Part shown: positions 15,269 through 24,089 of the stretch, piece after piece | Layout: every line of letters starts with the position of its first letter | How positions within the stretch are numbered: the first letter of the stretch is position 1 | The notes under the pieces: generated by a model | The model's input: only the letters and a program-made list of their open reading frames with translations | Told to the model about the DNA's origin: nothing | Database searches by the model: none | Source of the DNA: an uncultured Clostridiaceae bacterium | GTDB lineage: Bacteria; Bacillota; Clostridia; Lachnospirales; Lachnospiraceae | Assembly: GCA_947177415.1 (NCBI GenBank) | Contig: CAMWUK010000018.1 | Span: 1-47,599, forward strand | DNA length: 47,599 bases | Reading direction: 5' to 3' | Program-made: the position numbers and the translations under genes

Positions 15269-16201
15269 ATGGGAAATAAAAGAGTTGTTGTTGCTCTTGG
15301 ACATGCCGCCTTGGGCACAAAATTTCAAGATCAGAAAAATGCAGTGATAAATGCAGCAAAGGCAATTGCCGATTTAGTTGAGGATAAGTACCAGGTAGTC
15401 ATTACCCACAGTAATGCTCCACAAGTTGGCATGATACATACTGCTATGACAGAATTCAGCCGTTTAGATAATGAATATACAGTAGCACCTATGTCTGTAT
15501 GTAGTGCCATGAGCCAAGGATATATTGGTTATGATTTGCAGAATGCAATCCGTACGGAGTTATTAAACCGTGGTATTTTTAAAACAGTATCTACTTTAAT
15601 TACCCAAGTCCGTGTAGATCCATTTGATCCAGCATTTACACATCCAACGAAAGTTATTGGAAGGCTGATGACTGCGGAAGAAGCCAAAGCAGAAGAAGAT
15701 AAAGGTAACCACACAATAGAAACAGAGGGCGGCTACCGTCGTATAATCGCAGCTCCTAAGCCAATTGAAATTTATGAAATTGATGCGGTTAAAGCACTTC
15801 TGGATGCCAATCAGGTTGTTATTGCTTGTGGCGGTGGAGGTATTCCTGTTCTTCAACAGGACACTGTGTTAAAAGGTGCTAGTGCGGTAATTGAAAAAGA
15901 TACCATTGCTGCAAGGCTGGCAGATCAGGTAGATGCGGATGCACTTATTTTCTTAACAGGAGTAGAAAAAGCCTGTCTGAATTTCCAAACTGATAAAGAG
16001 GAAGCTATTTCAGAAATATCGGTAGACACCATCTGCCAATATGCAGAGGAAGGTCATTTTGAAGAAAATTCCATGCTCCCTAAAGTACATGCTTCTGTGG
16101 AATTTGTTTCTGCAAAAGACAATAGAAAAGCTGTTATTACTAATTGGGAACACGCAAAAGCTGCTATAAAAGAAAAAACCGGAACGGTTATTAAGAAATA
16201 A
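15269..16201 (+). CDS. arcC: Carbamate kinase-family protein, divergent substrate loops
   Basis: 310 residues from the ATG at 15269 (GAGAGG eight bases upstream; an in-frame TTG at 15263 is less likely). Amino-acid-kinase fold throughout: SQGYIGYDLQNA, NPTK-like HPTKVIGRLM, IACGGGGIPV, VIEKD, MLPKVHA. Carbamate kinases make ATP from carbamoyl phosphate and ADP in arginine or purine-derived fermentation. Two substrate loops differ from the classical form: ALGHAALG replaces ALGGNALG, and THSNAPQVG replaces THGNGPQVG. I believe this is a clostridial sub-branch rather than a broken gene. No arcA/arcB partner is present. The 240-bp leader holds a large structured element. Confidence 0.8.
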   Translation: MGNKRVVVALGHAALGTKFQDQKNAVINAAKAIADLVEDKYQVVITHSNAPQVGMIHTAMTEFSRLDNEYTVAPMSVCSAMSQGYIGYDLQNAIRTELLNRGIFKTVSTLITQVRVDPFDPAFTHPTKVIGRLMTAEEAKAEEDKGNHTIETEGGYRRIIAAPKPIEIYEIDAVKALLDANQVVIACGGGGIPVLQQDTVLKGASAVIEKDTIAARLADQVDADALIFLTGVEKACLNFQTDKEEAISEISVDTICQYAEEGHFEENSMLPKVHASVEFVSAKDNRKAVITNWEHAKAAIKEKTGTVIKK

Positions 16202-16237
16202 AAATATTACAGTCCTTCCTTTGACTAAACTGCAACA

Positions 16238-16274
16238 GAATCCAGCCCTTCGCCATCAGCGAAGATCTGGATTC
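16238..16274 (+). terminator. Hairpin after carbamate kinase, derived from a family A element
   Basis: GAATCCAG (16238-16245) pairs with CTGGATTC (16267-16274), with inner TTCGC/GCGAA, followed by TTCTCTTTAATTTTT. The stem is the long hairpin of family A; the adjoining GCAACAG is a decayed left arm. It may now serve as the terminator of both convergent genes. Confidence 0.6.
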
Positions 16275-16315
16275 TTCTCTTTAATTTTTTATCAATTCAT
16301 TAACATTCCTTTTCC

Positions 16316-16804
16316 TTATTTGTCTGAATCCTTATCTCCCAACATTTCAATTAATGTTTCCAACACAAAATCCACACATTTTTCTCTTACCTGATTTCTT
16401 CCTATGTCACCAAATTGCTTCGTTATTGTGGTTATTTCGCCACTGATATAAAATCCAAAGCAAACCATTCCTACGGGCTTATCCTTTGTTCCGCCTCCTG
16501 GTCCGGCTAATCCAGTAACTCCCACACCAACTTGGGCTACATTTGCCTTTGCAATTCCCACAGCCATCTCCCATGCGGTTTCTTCACTGACTGCTCCATA
16601 TTTTGCAAGAGTTTCCTTTTTCACTCCTAAATACCGCACCTTTGCTTCATTGGAATAAGTTACTATACTGGCATCTAACACTTTAGAAGCATCTGCAACA
16701 TCTACAATAGCCCCTGCCAATTTCCCTCCTGTACAAGATTCTGCACAAGATATGTGATATTCTTTCTCTATTAAAATAGATACTAATCTTTCTGCATTTG
16801 TCAT
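16316..16804 (-). CDS. pncC: CinA C-terminal domain protein, nicotinamide-nucleotide amidohydrolase
   Basis: 162 residues, the stand-alone PncC form. Motifs are complete: AESCTGGKLAG (21-31), SIVTYSNEAKVRYLGV (47-62), GAVSEETAW (70-78), GVTGLAGPGGGTKDKPVG (about 95-112). The enzyme deamidates nicotinamide mononucleotide to nicotinate mononucleotide in pyridine-nucleotide recycling, in the cytoplasm. It is monocistronic, convergent with carbamate kinase, and has a weak ribosome site before the ATG. Confidence 0.9.
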   Translation of the reverse strand: MTNAERLVSILIEKEYHISCAESCTGGKLAGAIVDVADASKVLDASIVTYSNEAKVRYLGVKKETLAKYGAVSEETAWEMAVGIAKANVAQVGVGVTGLAGPGGGTKDKPVGMVCFGFYISGEITTITKQFGDIGRNQVREKCVDFVLETLIEMLGDKDSDK

Positions 16805-16906
16805 ATATATTCTCCCTGTCTACTGTTATTCATGGTAAAGCCTCATCTGCGAGACATATAGATTATTATACACAAATCTGGCTTACTATACAATTATTTT
16901 TATAAG

Positions 16907-17041
16907 GTAACTGTTCAGAACCATGAACAGTTACCTTATAAGCCCATGAAAATTCGCCTTCGGAGAAGGGCTTAGAACAATCAAAATTTACTTTTTCTTA
17001 CGAAACACGCAGTAAATGCGTGTTTCTACCTGAATAGTTAC
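16907..17041 (+). mobile_element. MITE-like element, family B copy 2
   Basis: Same modules as B1, with decay in the long hairpin (left arm CCTTATAAGCCC no longer matches GGGCTTAGAAC fully, and one base of the tip changed). Exact 8-bp target duplication TTTATAAG at 16899-16906 and 17042-17049. It lies between divergent pncC and a LytTR gene. Confidence 0.9.
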
Positions 17042-17098
17042 TTTATAAGTACACTAGTGTAAGTTATGATGTATATTATGCAGTGTATGCCAAATATC

Positions 17099-17126
17099 TT
17101 GTAATTCCCCCAAAAATGAGTATACT
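17099..17126 (+). promoter_or_regulatory. Promoter of the second LytTR operon
   Basis: TTGTAA (17099-17104), 16-bp spacer, TATACT (17121-17126), 26 bases before the GTG start at 17153. Confidence 0.55.
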
Positions 17127-17152
17127 TAAGAAAAAAAAAAGGAGGTAATACT

Positions 17153-17596
17153 GTGCGGGTGAAATTGCGTGTTACACATTTCCATAAGGAAGAAATTATC
17201 CGTGAATTACAAGAAAAAGATATTGAAATCTGTGAAGACTCTACACTTGTGCTTTATGAAGAAGTTGCAGAAGATAGGATTTTATGCAAAAAAGAGGATG
17301 AAACCATTATCGTGCCATTAGGAGATATTATTTACATTGAATCTCTTGGTCATAATGTTTTTCTCCATCTTGATAAGGCTCAATACAAAGTTAGCAAAAG
17401 ACTATATCAGCTTGAGAGTGAACTTCCAGAAAATCAATTTATACGTATCAGCAATTCGGTTATTATTGCACGAAATGCCATAAAAAAAATTAAACCTGCT
17501 CTAAGCTGTAAGTTTATTTTGACATTAAAGAATGGTGACCGTGTAGATGTTACAAGAACTTATTATTACAAATTTAAAGAATATTTTAAAATTTAG
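17153..17596 (+). CDS. LytTR-domain transcriptional regulator
   Basis: 147 residues, GTG start with GGAGG eight bases upstream. The N-terminal ~55 residues are of unknown fold; residues 56-147 form a LytTR domain (IIVPLGDIIYIESLGHNVFLH, FIRISNSVIIARNAI, VTRTYYYKFKEYF). There is no receiver domain, so activity is probably controlled by expression or by the membrane protein encoded 12 bases downstream. It differs from the 4583-5026 regulator in having no DUF3021 or ABC partner here. Confidence 0.85.
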   Translation: MRVKLRVTHFHKEEIIRELQEKDIEICEDSTLVLYEEVAEDRILCKKEDETIIVPLGDIIYIESLGHNVFLHLDKAQYKVSKRLYQLESELPENQFIRISNSVIIARNAIKKIKPALSCKFILTLKNGDRVDVTRTYYYKFKEYFKI

Positions 17597-17608
17597 GAGG
17601 TATTTATC

Positions 17609-18334
17609 GTGTTTTATCTTATGATTTGGCTTATTTTATTTATTATTGCATTTATTGTTTTAACTGTATACTATTTGATTTATACAAAGAAAATCAATCA
17701 ATGTGTATGTGATGGAAATGAGAATGGAAAGAAAATGCTTGATTTTCCCAAAGCAGTCGTAAGCGTAACCATTATGCTGCTACTTTCTATTTGTGTTGTA
17801 AATGCATTAGTCCCGACATCTGCCACAACAGTTAGCAGAAATAATTATGCAGTCATTGATACATCTGACTACAGTTATCTTGCATACTCATCAAATTTCA
17901 ATTTGGATGATGCATCCTTTGCTAAACTTTTTCAAAAAGATGAAAATATGGAAGGATATACAAGAAAGGAAATCAAAGATGGAGATTTTAACTTTATTAT
18001 ATTTACCAGCTCTACGCCACCTGACTCTTTTCATCCTGATTTCCTTTGTTATGTTACTTATACCGGTGATTCCACAAAAGTAACAGCAATGTCGCATAAT
18101 GGACAATTTCAGGATATTCATACAAGTCAAAAAGGAGGTACATCAGCAATTGGAGATTTTAAAAATCAAACTTTGCTTATAATAGGAAATTGGGAAGAGG
18201 AAAGTCTATTTTCACTTACAATGGGTGTTTATGATAAATTGGGATATGAAAATTACGAAAAATCTACTGCCCCAGAGGAAGCAATGGAGGACTTTGCTTT
18301 TTCAGTAGGAGCAGTTTTGATAAAAAAAGATTGA
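17609..18334 (+). CDS. Two-helix membrane protein of unknown function, cotranscribed with LytTR
   Basis: 241 residues, GTG start preceded by AGGAGG. Membrane helices at about 3-25 and 48-68 are followed by a ~170-residue extracytoplasmic domain (GDFNFIIFTSSTPPDSF, LLIIGNWEEESLFSLTMGVYDKLG). I do not recognise a family. Its immediate position after a LytTR gene suggests it controls or is controlled by that regulator, taking the place DUF3021 holds in the first LytTR operon. A terminator-like hairpin follows at 18364-18391. Confidence 0.65.
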   Translation: MFYLMIWLILFIIAFIVLTVYYLIYTKKINQCVCDGNENGKKMLDFPKAVVSVTIMLLLSICVVNALVPTSATTVSRNNYAVIDTSDYSYLAYSSNFNLDDASFAKLFQKDENMEGYTRKEIKDGDFNFIIFTSSTPPDSFHPDFLCYVTYTGDSTKVTAMSHNGQFQDIHTSQKGGTSAIGDFKNQTLLIIGNWEEESLFSLTMGVYDKLGYENYEKSTAPEEAMEDFAFSVGAVLIKKD

Positions 18335-18363
18335 TTGTTTGATCATGGATAGATAAATGTTTT

Positions 18364-18391
18364 GAGGAACCTTCTTCAAGAAGAGTTCCTC
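18364..18391 (+). terminator. Terminator of the second LytTR operon
   Basis: GAGGAAC / GTTCCTC stem with an inner TCTT/AGAA pairing, 30 bp past the stop, followed by a T-rich stretch. Confidence 0.65.
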
Positions 18392-18434
18392 ATAAATTCC
18401 TTTTTACAAATTCGCCTTTTCCTCTTATATATTT

Positions 18435-18863
18435 CTATGATGAAAGAAAATCCCGAAACTTTTCATAAGGATAAATGTCTCCACCACATATCATTCCATT
18501 TTCACTATTTTGTAAGAAGTCTACAACACTGACTACCTTCTCATCACACTGGGGACAACGGAATACAAACATACGGCAAGCTCTTTGTCCTTTTGGTATC
18601 TGGGATTCATCATAGATTCTCTTGGTATTATTCAAATAGTATTCTGCACTTTCCTCATGTTGCATATCGAACATAGCTGGTATCAGATAAAGGGTTCCTT
18701 CTCCTGCTGTCATTCTTATTTTACATTTCTTGCACTTTGGAGAAGCGGCATCTGGATTCTTCTCATAGTATTTTGTCACAATTTGCAAAACAATTCTTCC
18801 ACCTATGATGATTACCAAACATGCCCCAATAACCACTGAAAATATAATCTCTATTAGATTCAT
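18435..18863 (-). CDS. Membrane-anchored zinc-ribbon-like protein of unknown function
   Basis: 142 residues. A single N-terminal helix (3-29) precedes a soluble part with two CxxC knuckles, CKKC (about 44-47) and CPQC (about 104-107), spaced like a metal-binding ribbon; the basic flank KCKIRMTAGEG follows the first. No catalytic motif is seen. It lies 7 bases after the next membrane protein and is probably in the same operon. Confidence 0.55.
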   Translation of the reverse strand: MNLIEIIFSVVIGACLVIIIGGRIVLQIVTKYYEKNPDAASPKCKKCKIRMTAGEGTLYLIPAMFDMQHEESAEYYLNNTKRIYDESQIPKGQRACRMFVFRCPQCDEKVVSVVDFLQNSENGMICGGDIYPYEKFRDFLSS

Positions 18864-18870
18864 ACTACTA

Positions 18871-19440
18871 TTATCTCCTCTTTTTTACTGCATTTTCCAA
18901 CATTTCACCATACATATCTGCCTTGGAAATGGCAGTTTGTACTTCTTGTGATTGAATCATATATGCCTTGTTTGAAGTAAAGGTAGAGAAACGATATCTT
19001 TTATTTTCATAATAGAACTCAAAATATACACAAGTTGCTCCACCAAGAGGACCCTTTACATAACTGGATTTTATCCGCTCCACTTTAGCAACATCTGCTA
19101 TTTGTAATTCTTTGGGATTAAAGTAAGACACATATGCCAGCTTTCCTCTGTCCAAATCCATAGCAAGAATGGCACTTCCTGCAAAAAACGTATTCTGTGC
19201 TTCAAATTCCATATTCTCTAGCTTATTCATAGTCTTCTTTGCTATACTTTTTGATATGTTCGTAAACAACGGATATATCAGCATTGCAACTATAACAAAA
19301 TACAGAAAAAAAATTACACCAAACATAGTTCCATTCAATGTTTGTGACACAATAAGGGGTACAGCAACTCCTACTACGATTCCAATAGCAAGAATAATTC
19401 CTGCAAAGGTTAAAATGTAAGACATACTTGTTTTTTTCAT
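18871..19440 (-). CDS. Two-helix membrane protein of unknown function
   Basis: 189 residues. Two membrane helices (about 8-32 and 39-60) precede a soluble domain with alternating hydrophobic residues (ILAMDLDRGKLAYVSYFNPKEL, CVYFEFYYENKRYRFSTF), plausibly a PH-like beta barrel; the fold is my inference. It heads the two-gene unit with the CxxC protein. RBS AGAAGGA upstream. The 330-bp region 19441-19773 upstream holds an imperfect GGGG/CCCC hairpin near 19512-19526 and the tRNA terminator, nothing else clear. Confidence 0.5.
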   Translation of the reverse strand: MKKTSMSYILTFAGIILAIGIVVGVAVPLIVSQTLNGTMFGVIFFLYFVIVAMLIYPLFTNISKSIAKKTMNKLENMEFEAQNTFFAGSAILAMDLDRGKLAYVSYFNPKELQIADVAKVERIKSSYVKGPLGGATCVYFEFYYENKRYRFSTFTSNKAYMIQSQEVQTAISKADMYGEMLENAVKKRR

Positions 19441-19730
19441 AAATTTTCCTTCTTTCTATTTTTTCAAGACTAAACCTTTTCAAAGTTCAAGGTTTATTTT
19501 TACAGTCAACCCCACATATAGGGGTAAAACCAGTCAGTCTTGTATCCATTTTATCACATTTTATTATCGTTCTTCTTACAATCCGACAAAAGTATACATT
19601 TTCCCGATAAACGGGAGTATTATCTGGTAAAATCCTAATATTTATAATAGGCACACTATCATCTCTTCATAAATTTACTTATTATGTTTATGAAAAATAT
19701 CCCCTTTTAGAACAAACTTTCCTTTAAAGC

Positions 19731-19763
19731 AAAAAAACCGTAAACCATATTAATGATTTACGG
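19731..19763 (-). terminator. Terminator of tRNA-Gly
   Basis: CCGTAAA / TTTACGG stem (19738-19744 and 19757-19763); on the minus strand it is followed by seven T (A run at 19731-19737). Confidence 0.8.
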
Positions 19764-19772
19764 AATAAAAAA

Positions 19773-19844
19773 AGCGCGAGACGGGATTCGAACCCGCGAC
19801 CCTCGCCTTGGCAAGGCGATACTCCACCACTGAGCCACTCGCGC
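19773..19844 (-). tRNA. tRNA-Gly (anticodon GCC)
   Basis: Reverse-complement cloverleaf: acceptor GCGCGAG/CTCGCGC, D arm GCTC...GAGT, anticodon arm TCGCC-TTGCCAA-GGCGA with anticodon GCC, T arm GCGGG-TTCGAAT-CCCGT. Discriminator base U73; the CCA end is not encoded. A strong promoter (19892-19920) and a terminator flank it. Confidence 0.97.
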
Positions 19845-19891
19845 ATACTATTTTGTGTTCTCATTTTTCTCTCCTGCCGAACACATTTAAT

Positions 19892-19920
19892 AGTATACTA
19901 TAGTGCAATTAGAAAGTCAA
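19892..19920 (-). promoter_or_regulatory. Promoter of tRNA-Gly
   Basis: On the minus strand TTGACT (19920-19915), 17 bp, TATACT (19897-19892), 47 bp before the tRNA 5' end. Confidence 0.8.
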
Positions 19921-20025
19921 GCATTTTTTTTAATTTTTTTATTTTTTATAAAGGATAGAAATAAATGCAGTTTTTGTGTATACTATAAATACATTTGTTT
20001 ATAGAAAGGAAAAGGTGAAATTCTA

Positions 20026-22482
20026 ATGAATCAGAATCTAAAAAAATTGAAAATACATAACCAGCTTCCACATGCACTATCCTTTTTTATTCCAGTTTTA
20101 ATAATGATGTGGATTTTGTATACAGAGAAATTCTACCCCTTTGGTGATAAATCTGCCCTTATTATGGACATGCGGGAACAGTATGTGAACTTTTTTGCTT
20201 CCATGCGGGATGCTTTATGGGGTGACAACTCATTGTTTTATTCCTGGTCCCGTTCTGTGGGTGGTAATTATATTGGTCTATTTGCATATTATATAGCAAG
20301 TCCATTTTCTTTTATTACCCTTTTTTTCCCAATTAAAGAGCTTCCACTTGCTATGGATATTTTACTGGTACTAAAAGTCGGATTATGTGGTTTAAGTTTT
20401 TCCTTTTTTGCCAAATATCTGGCAAAAAAAATAGAAACATCACTTGGATATTTTCTGGTAGTTCCATCCATTTGTTATGCCCTGATTTCCTATAATATGG
20501 TATATTCACTTAGTGTTATGTGGTTAGATGCAGTAATTTTACTACCACTAATATTTATGGGAGTTGAATATATATTTGACAATAAAAAAAGCATACTATA
20601 TATAATCTGCCTTTCCATTCTCTTTATCAGTAATTATTATACAGGATATATGGTTGCAGTATTTACTGCTATGTATGTTTTGTACCGGCTTATAGTTCTA
20701 TGGAACAAGTCACAACAAAAAGAACTATTTCAAAAAGCTGTCCGTATATTTATTTCAACTTTACTATCTATAGGACTTTCAGCACCTTTACTTATTAGCG
20801 TTTGGAAAGATTTACAACAAGGGAAACTTTCTTCCCAAAATGTAAACTATCAGGCAAGCCAACATACAAACTTTGCCTTTAGCCAATTTTTTGAAAAACT
20901 TTTAAATGGAAAATATGACAGCATTACAAATAGTGGGCTTCCAGCAATCTATTGTGGATACATTATGCTTGCTCTTGCTCTTATATTCTTTTTGATACGT
21001 ACAATAAAACTCCGTGAAAAATTAGGTGCATTGGTTATTATGGGATGTATGACTGCAAGTTTCTATTTTGTACAGCTGGACATAGTATGGCATGGTTTTC
21101 AATATCCAAACTGGTTCCCATACCGTTATGCTTTCTTATTTAGCTTTTTTGAAATATACATGGCATCACAAGCCATGTGCCATCTTTCAAAACAAAACTG
21201 GCTTGAAACAATTGCCCATAAAACAAAATCCTGGTCTGTTGTAAAAACAATTTCACTTTTTGTTCTTGTTATTTGCGTTACTGTAGAAATGGGACTAAAT
21301 GGAAAGGCTATGATACAAGGTTTAGATAACGAATTCCACTATAGAAGCATGACAGAATATACTGATTTTATAGATAAGACCAAACCTTTAGTGGATGATA
21401 TAAAAGAAACCGATTCCTCCTTTTACCGTATTAACCAAGAATACGAATATTCCAAAAATGATGCTATGTTGCTTGGGTACAATGGTTTAACCCATTATTC
21501 TTCCACCTTTAATGCAGCTATTAATGCATTGACACCAAGCTTAGGTATAGCCCAAGGCTATTTTTGGAATTCAGGATATGGTTCTAATATACTTTTAAAT
21601 AGTTTACTTGGTGTAAAATATGTGATTTCTGACAAACCGGTTCCACAATCCTATTTGCCAAAACAGAGTACTCCTTACGGTTCTGCTTCCTATAGCAATC
21701 CGTTGGGATTATCAATTGCCTATGCTGCACCAGTAGCAAATCTTGAACCTTATGTTAGTGATGGAGATCCGTTTACTAATCAAAATAATTTTGTCAATGG
21801 AATTACTGGTCAGGAAATGAACTATTTTCTAGATTGTAATCCTAATATGGAACAGCAGACACCAACCCAATGGACTTATACCTTTACCACAGTTTCCGAT
21901 AATCCAACATACCTATATATGCGAGCAAACGGTGCTTCATGGGCAGATGTATATGTGAATGAAAATTGGAGAGGAAATTATTTTTCTTATGAAACTAGTG
22001 GTACTTTATATTTAGGAGATTTTAAAGCTGGGGAAACTGTTACCGTCACTGTAGCAGCTTCTGGTTCAGATAATATATCTGTATATTATTCCAGAATTGT
22101 GCAGTTAGACCAAGTTCGGGCAGAATCTACACTTACGGGACTTGCAGCAAATGAAATGAATATTACAAAACACAACCATGGCAGCCTGACAGGAACTATT
22201 CATGTACCTGCCGGATCCAAAATTATGACTTCTATTCCATACGATGAGGGTTGGAAAATTTATGTAGATGGTAAACAGACTTCTTATGAAAAATATGCCG
22301 GGACATTTCTGACTTTTACAGCTAGTGAAGGAGACCATACTATTGTAATGAAATATACTTCTCCCGGATTTTTACTAGGTGTAGGTATTGCTGCAGCAAC
22401 CATTGTGTTGATAATCGTCTATTATATGATAAAAAAGAAAAAAGAACAAGAAAACTTACTATCAGAAACACTGGCAGAATAA
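20026..22482 (+). CDS. YfhO family multi-pass membrane protein (GT-C type)
   Basis: 818 residues. Twelve or more membrane helices occupy 15-425; the first loop holds DMREQYVNFFASMRDALWG, with the acidic residues typical of GT-C glycosyltransferase-like YfhO proteins, and WSRSVGGNYIGL. A ~350-residue extracytoplasmic beta-rich domain (about 430-785, with SIPYDEGWKIYVDGK) is followed by a last helix (about 786-805) and a Lys/Glu tail. YfhO of Bacillus/Listeria is linked to glycosylation of lipoteichoic acid; I infer a similar sugar-transfer role at the cell surface. Single gene with an extended -10 (TGTGTATACT at 19975-19984) and terminator at 22511-22547. Confidence 0.85.
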   Translation: MNQNLKKLKIHNQLPHALSFFIPVLIMMWILYTEKFYPFGDKSALIMDMREQYVNFFASMRDALWGDNSLFYSWSRSVGGNYIGLFAYYIASPFSFITLFFPIKELPLAMDILLVLKVGLCGLSFSFFAKYLAKKIETSLGYFLVVPSICYALISYNMVYSLSVMWLDAVILLPLIFMGVEYIFDNKKSILYIICLSILFISNYYTGYMVAVFTAMYVLYRLIVLWNKSQQKELFQKAVRIFISTLLSIGLSAPLLISVWKDLQQGKLSSQNVNYQASQHTNFAFSQFFEKLLNGKYDSITNSGLPAIYCGYIMLALALIFFLIRTIKLREKLGALVIMGCMTASFYFVQLDIVWHGFQYPNWFPYRYAFLFSFFEIYMASQAMCHLSKQNWLETIAHKTKSWSVVKTISLFVLVICVTVEMGLNGKAMIQGLDNEFHYRSMTEYTDFIDKTKPLVDDIKETDSSFYRINQEYEYSKNDAMLLGYNGLTHYSSTFNAAINALTPSLGIAQGYFWNSGYGSNILLNSLLGVKYVISDKPVPQSYLPKQSTPYGSASYSNPLGLSIAYAAPVANLEPYVSDGDPFTNQNNFVNGITGQEMNYFLDCNPNMEQQTPTQWTYTFTTVSDNPTYLYMRANGASWADVYVNENWRGNYFSYETSGTLYLGDFKAGETVTVTVAASGSDNISVYYSRIVQLDQVRAESTLTGLAANEMNITKHNHGSLTGTIHVPAGSKIMTSIPYDEGWKIYVDGKQTSYEKYAGTFLTFTASEGDHTIVMKYTSPGFLLGVGIAAATIVLIIVYYMIKKKKEQENLLSETLAE

Positions 22483-22510
22483 ATAACTATTAGAATCCGC
22501 TCTATGATAT

Positions 22511-22547
22511 AAAAGGGAACAGCAAAATAAAATAGCTGCTCCCTTTT
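22511..22547 (+). terminator. Terminator of the yfhO-like gene
   Basis: AAAAGGGA-ac-AGC pairs with GCT-gct-CCCTTTT around an A-rich loop, 28 bp past the stop codon. Confidence 0.75.
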
Positions 22548-22578
22548 ATAATAAATGTGACTTGAGAAAAGTAAATTT

Positions 22579-22723
22579 GTTACTGTTCACACCTACGGTG
22601 CTAACAGTAACGGAATCCAGCCTATTTGTAGTTCGCCTTCGGCGAAAGGCTGGATTCTTGGCTATTCTACGTTCTTGGCACATAGCTTGACAGCAAGTGT
22701 CAAGCTTGTGAGTGAACAGTAAC
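22579..22723 (+). mobile_element. MITE-like element, family A copy 3
   Basis: The best-preserved A copy: GTTACTGTTCAC to GTGAACAGTAAC, left hairpin with perfect AACAGTAAC inner arm, long hairpin tipped by TTCGCCTTCGGCGAA, small hairpin GCTTGACA-gcaag-TGTCAAGC. Flanks GTAAATTT (22571-22578) and ATAAATTT (22724-22731) are an 8-bp duplication with one change. It sits between convergent yfhO-like and flavodiiron genes, ending 25 bp from the latter's stop. Confidence 0.9.
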
Positions 22724-22747
22724 ATAAATTTTGCAATGTCCACTCTT

Positions 22748-23917
22748 CTACTTACTTGAAATCATTTCTTCTGCCAATGCCTTCATAGCAGCAAGAGATG
22801 TATCATTTACCGTAGATTTGATAGAAACCTGGTTTTCACAAATTGTGATATCCTTCATTTCTTCCAAAGCAGCCTGCATCTTCTTTGCTGCCATTGGAGC
22901 CCATGTTCCATTTTCCATCAAACCAACTTTACGTTTCTGGAACCCTTTTGCTTTCAAGTGATTCAAGAAATCTTCCATAACAGGGAATACTCCACCGTCG
23001 TATGTTGCTGCTGCCAAAATCATACGGTCATAGCGGAATGCATCTTCAATCACTTCCGCCATATCTTCTCTGGAAAGATCAGATACAACTACTTTCTCTG
23101 CACCCATTTCTTCCAGCATAGTACCAATCTGCTCTGCTGCCTTTTTTGTATTGCCATGTATGGATGCATAAGCAATTAAAATACCTTTGTCTTCTGGCTC
23201 ATAGCTGCTCCATACCTGATATTTTCCGATATAATATTCCAGATTTTCTTTTAAGATTGGTCCATGCAAAGGACAAATCATCTGAATATCCAAATTCGCA
23301 GCCTTTTTTAATAAAGCTTGTACTTGAACTCCATATTTTCCAACAATGTTGAAATAATATCTTCTTGCCTCACATGCCCAGTCTTCGTCCGTATCTAAAG
23401 TACCAAATTTGCCAAATCCGTCTGCTGAAAATAAAATCTTTTCTGTTTTTTCGTATGTAACCATAACTTCCGGCCAGTGTACCATAGGAGCCATAACAAA
23501 TTGTAATGTATGTACTCCAAGGAATAATTCATCTCCCTCTTTTACTACAATCTGCTTTTCTGACACATCCAAATCAAAAAACTGGCTTAAAAATTGGAAG
23601 GTCTTTGCGTTTCCTACTAATTTCATATTCGGATATTTTTCTACTACTGTTCCAATATTTCCGGCATGATCCGGCTCCATGTGGGATACAATCAAATAAT
23701 CTGGTTCTCTTCCTGCTAATGCATTCTCAAGATTAGACAGCCAAACTTTCGTTGCCCGCTGGTCAACAGTATCCATAATGGCAATTTTTTCATCCAGAAT
23801 CAGGTAGGAATTATAAGACATTCCATTTTCCACAATGTACTGACTCTCAAATAAGTCAATTGCCTGATCATTTACACCAATATACTTGATACTCTCTGAA
23901 ATTTCTACTCTGTTCAT
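22748..23917 (-). CDS. Flavodiiron protein (oxygen/NO reductase)
   Basis: 389 residues from the ATG at 23917, preferred because GAAGGAG lies nine bases upstream and homology starts there; longer in-frame starts add a non-homologous tail. The metallo-beta-lactamase domain has the diiron ligands H79-x-E81-x-D83-H84, H146, D165 and H217; the flavodoxin domain (about 245-385) starts IAYASIHGNTKKAA. It reduces O2 to water or NO to N2O using rubredoxin-type donors, protecting anaerobes from oxidative stress. It lies 172 bp after trpA; a decayed hairpin is in that gap. Rubredoxin is not fused. Confidence 0.93.
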   Translation of the reverse strand: MNRVEISESIKYIGVNDQAIDLFESQYIVENGMSYNSYLILDEKIAIMDTVDQRATKVWLSNLENALAGREPDYLIVSHMEPDHAGNIGTVVEKYPNMKLVGNAKTFQFLSQFFDLDVSEKQIVVKEGDELFLGVHTLQFVMAPMVHWPEVMVTYEKTEKILFSADGFGKFGTLDTDEDWACEARRYYFNIVGKYGVQVQALLKKAANLDIQMICPLHGPILKENLEYYIGKYQVWSSYEPEDKGILIAYASIHGNTKKAAEQIGTMLEEMGAEKVVVSDLSREDMAEVIEDAFRYDRMILAAATYDGGVFPVMEDFLNHLKAKGFQKRKVGLMENGTWAPMAAKKMQAALEEMKDITICENQVSIKSTVNDTSLAAMKALAEEMISSK

Positions 23918-24029
23918 CTCATGTTTCTCCTTCATCCTTTTTTTTGATTCTGCTAAGAAAGATGATACTTTCCAAATGCTTACTCCTCGATTATTGTAAA
24001 TGTACATCTTTATTATACAAAATATAATT

Positions 24030-24057
24030 GTAACTGTCCAGAAACATCTACTGTTAT
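24030..24057. repeat. Decayed solo hairpin
   Basis: GTAACTGTCCAGAAACATCT then ACTGTTAT matches the 28-bp solo hairpin of family B with several changes. It lies between trpA and the flavodiiron gene. No clear target duplication. Confidence 0.45.
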
Positions 24058-24089
24058 TTGACAAATATTGTCACATCTATTTTAATCAT

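Noticed and set aside
23918-24064. Longer flavodiiron start
   Set aside because: The 49-residue extension is unlike the family and the good ribosome site is at the ATG at 23917.
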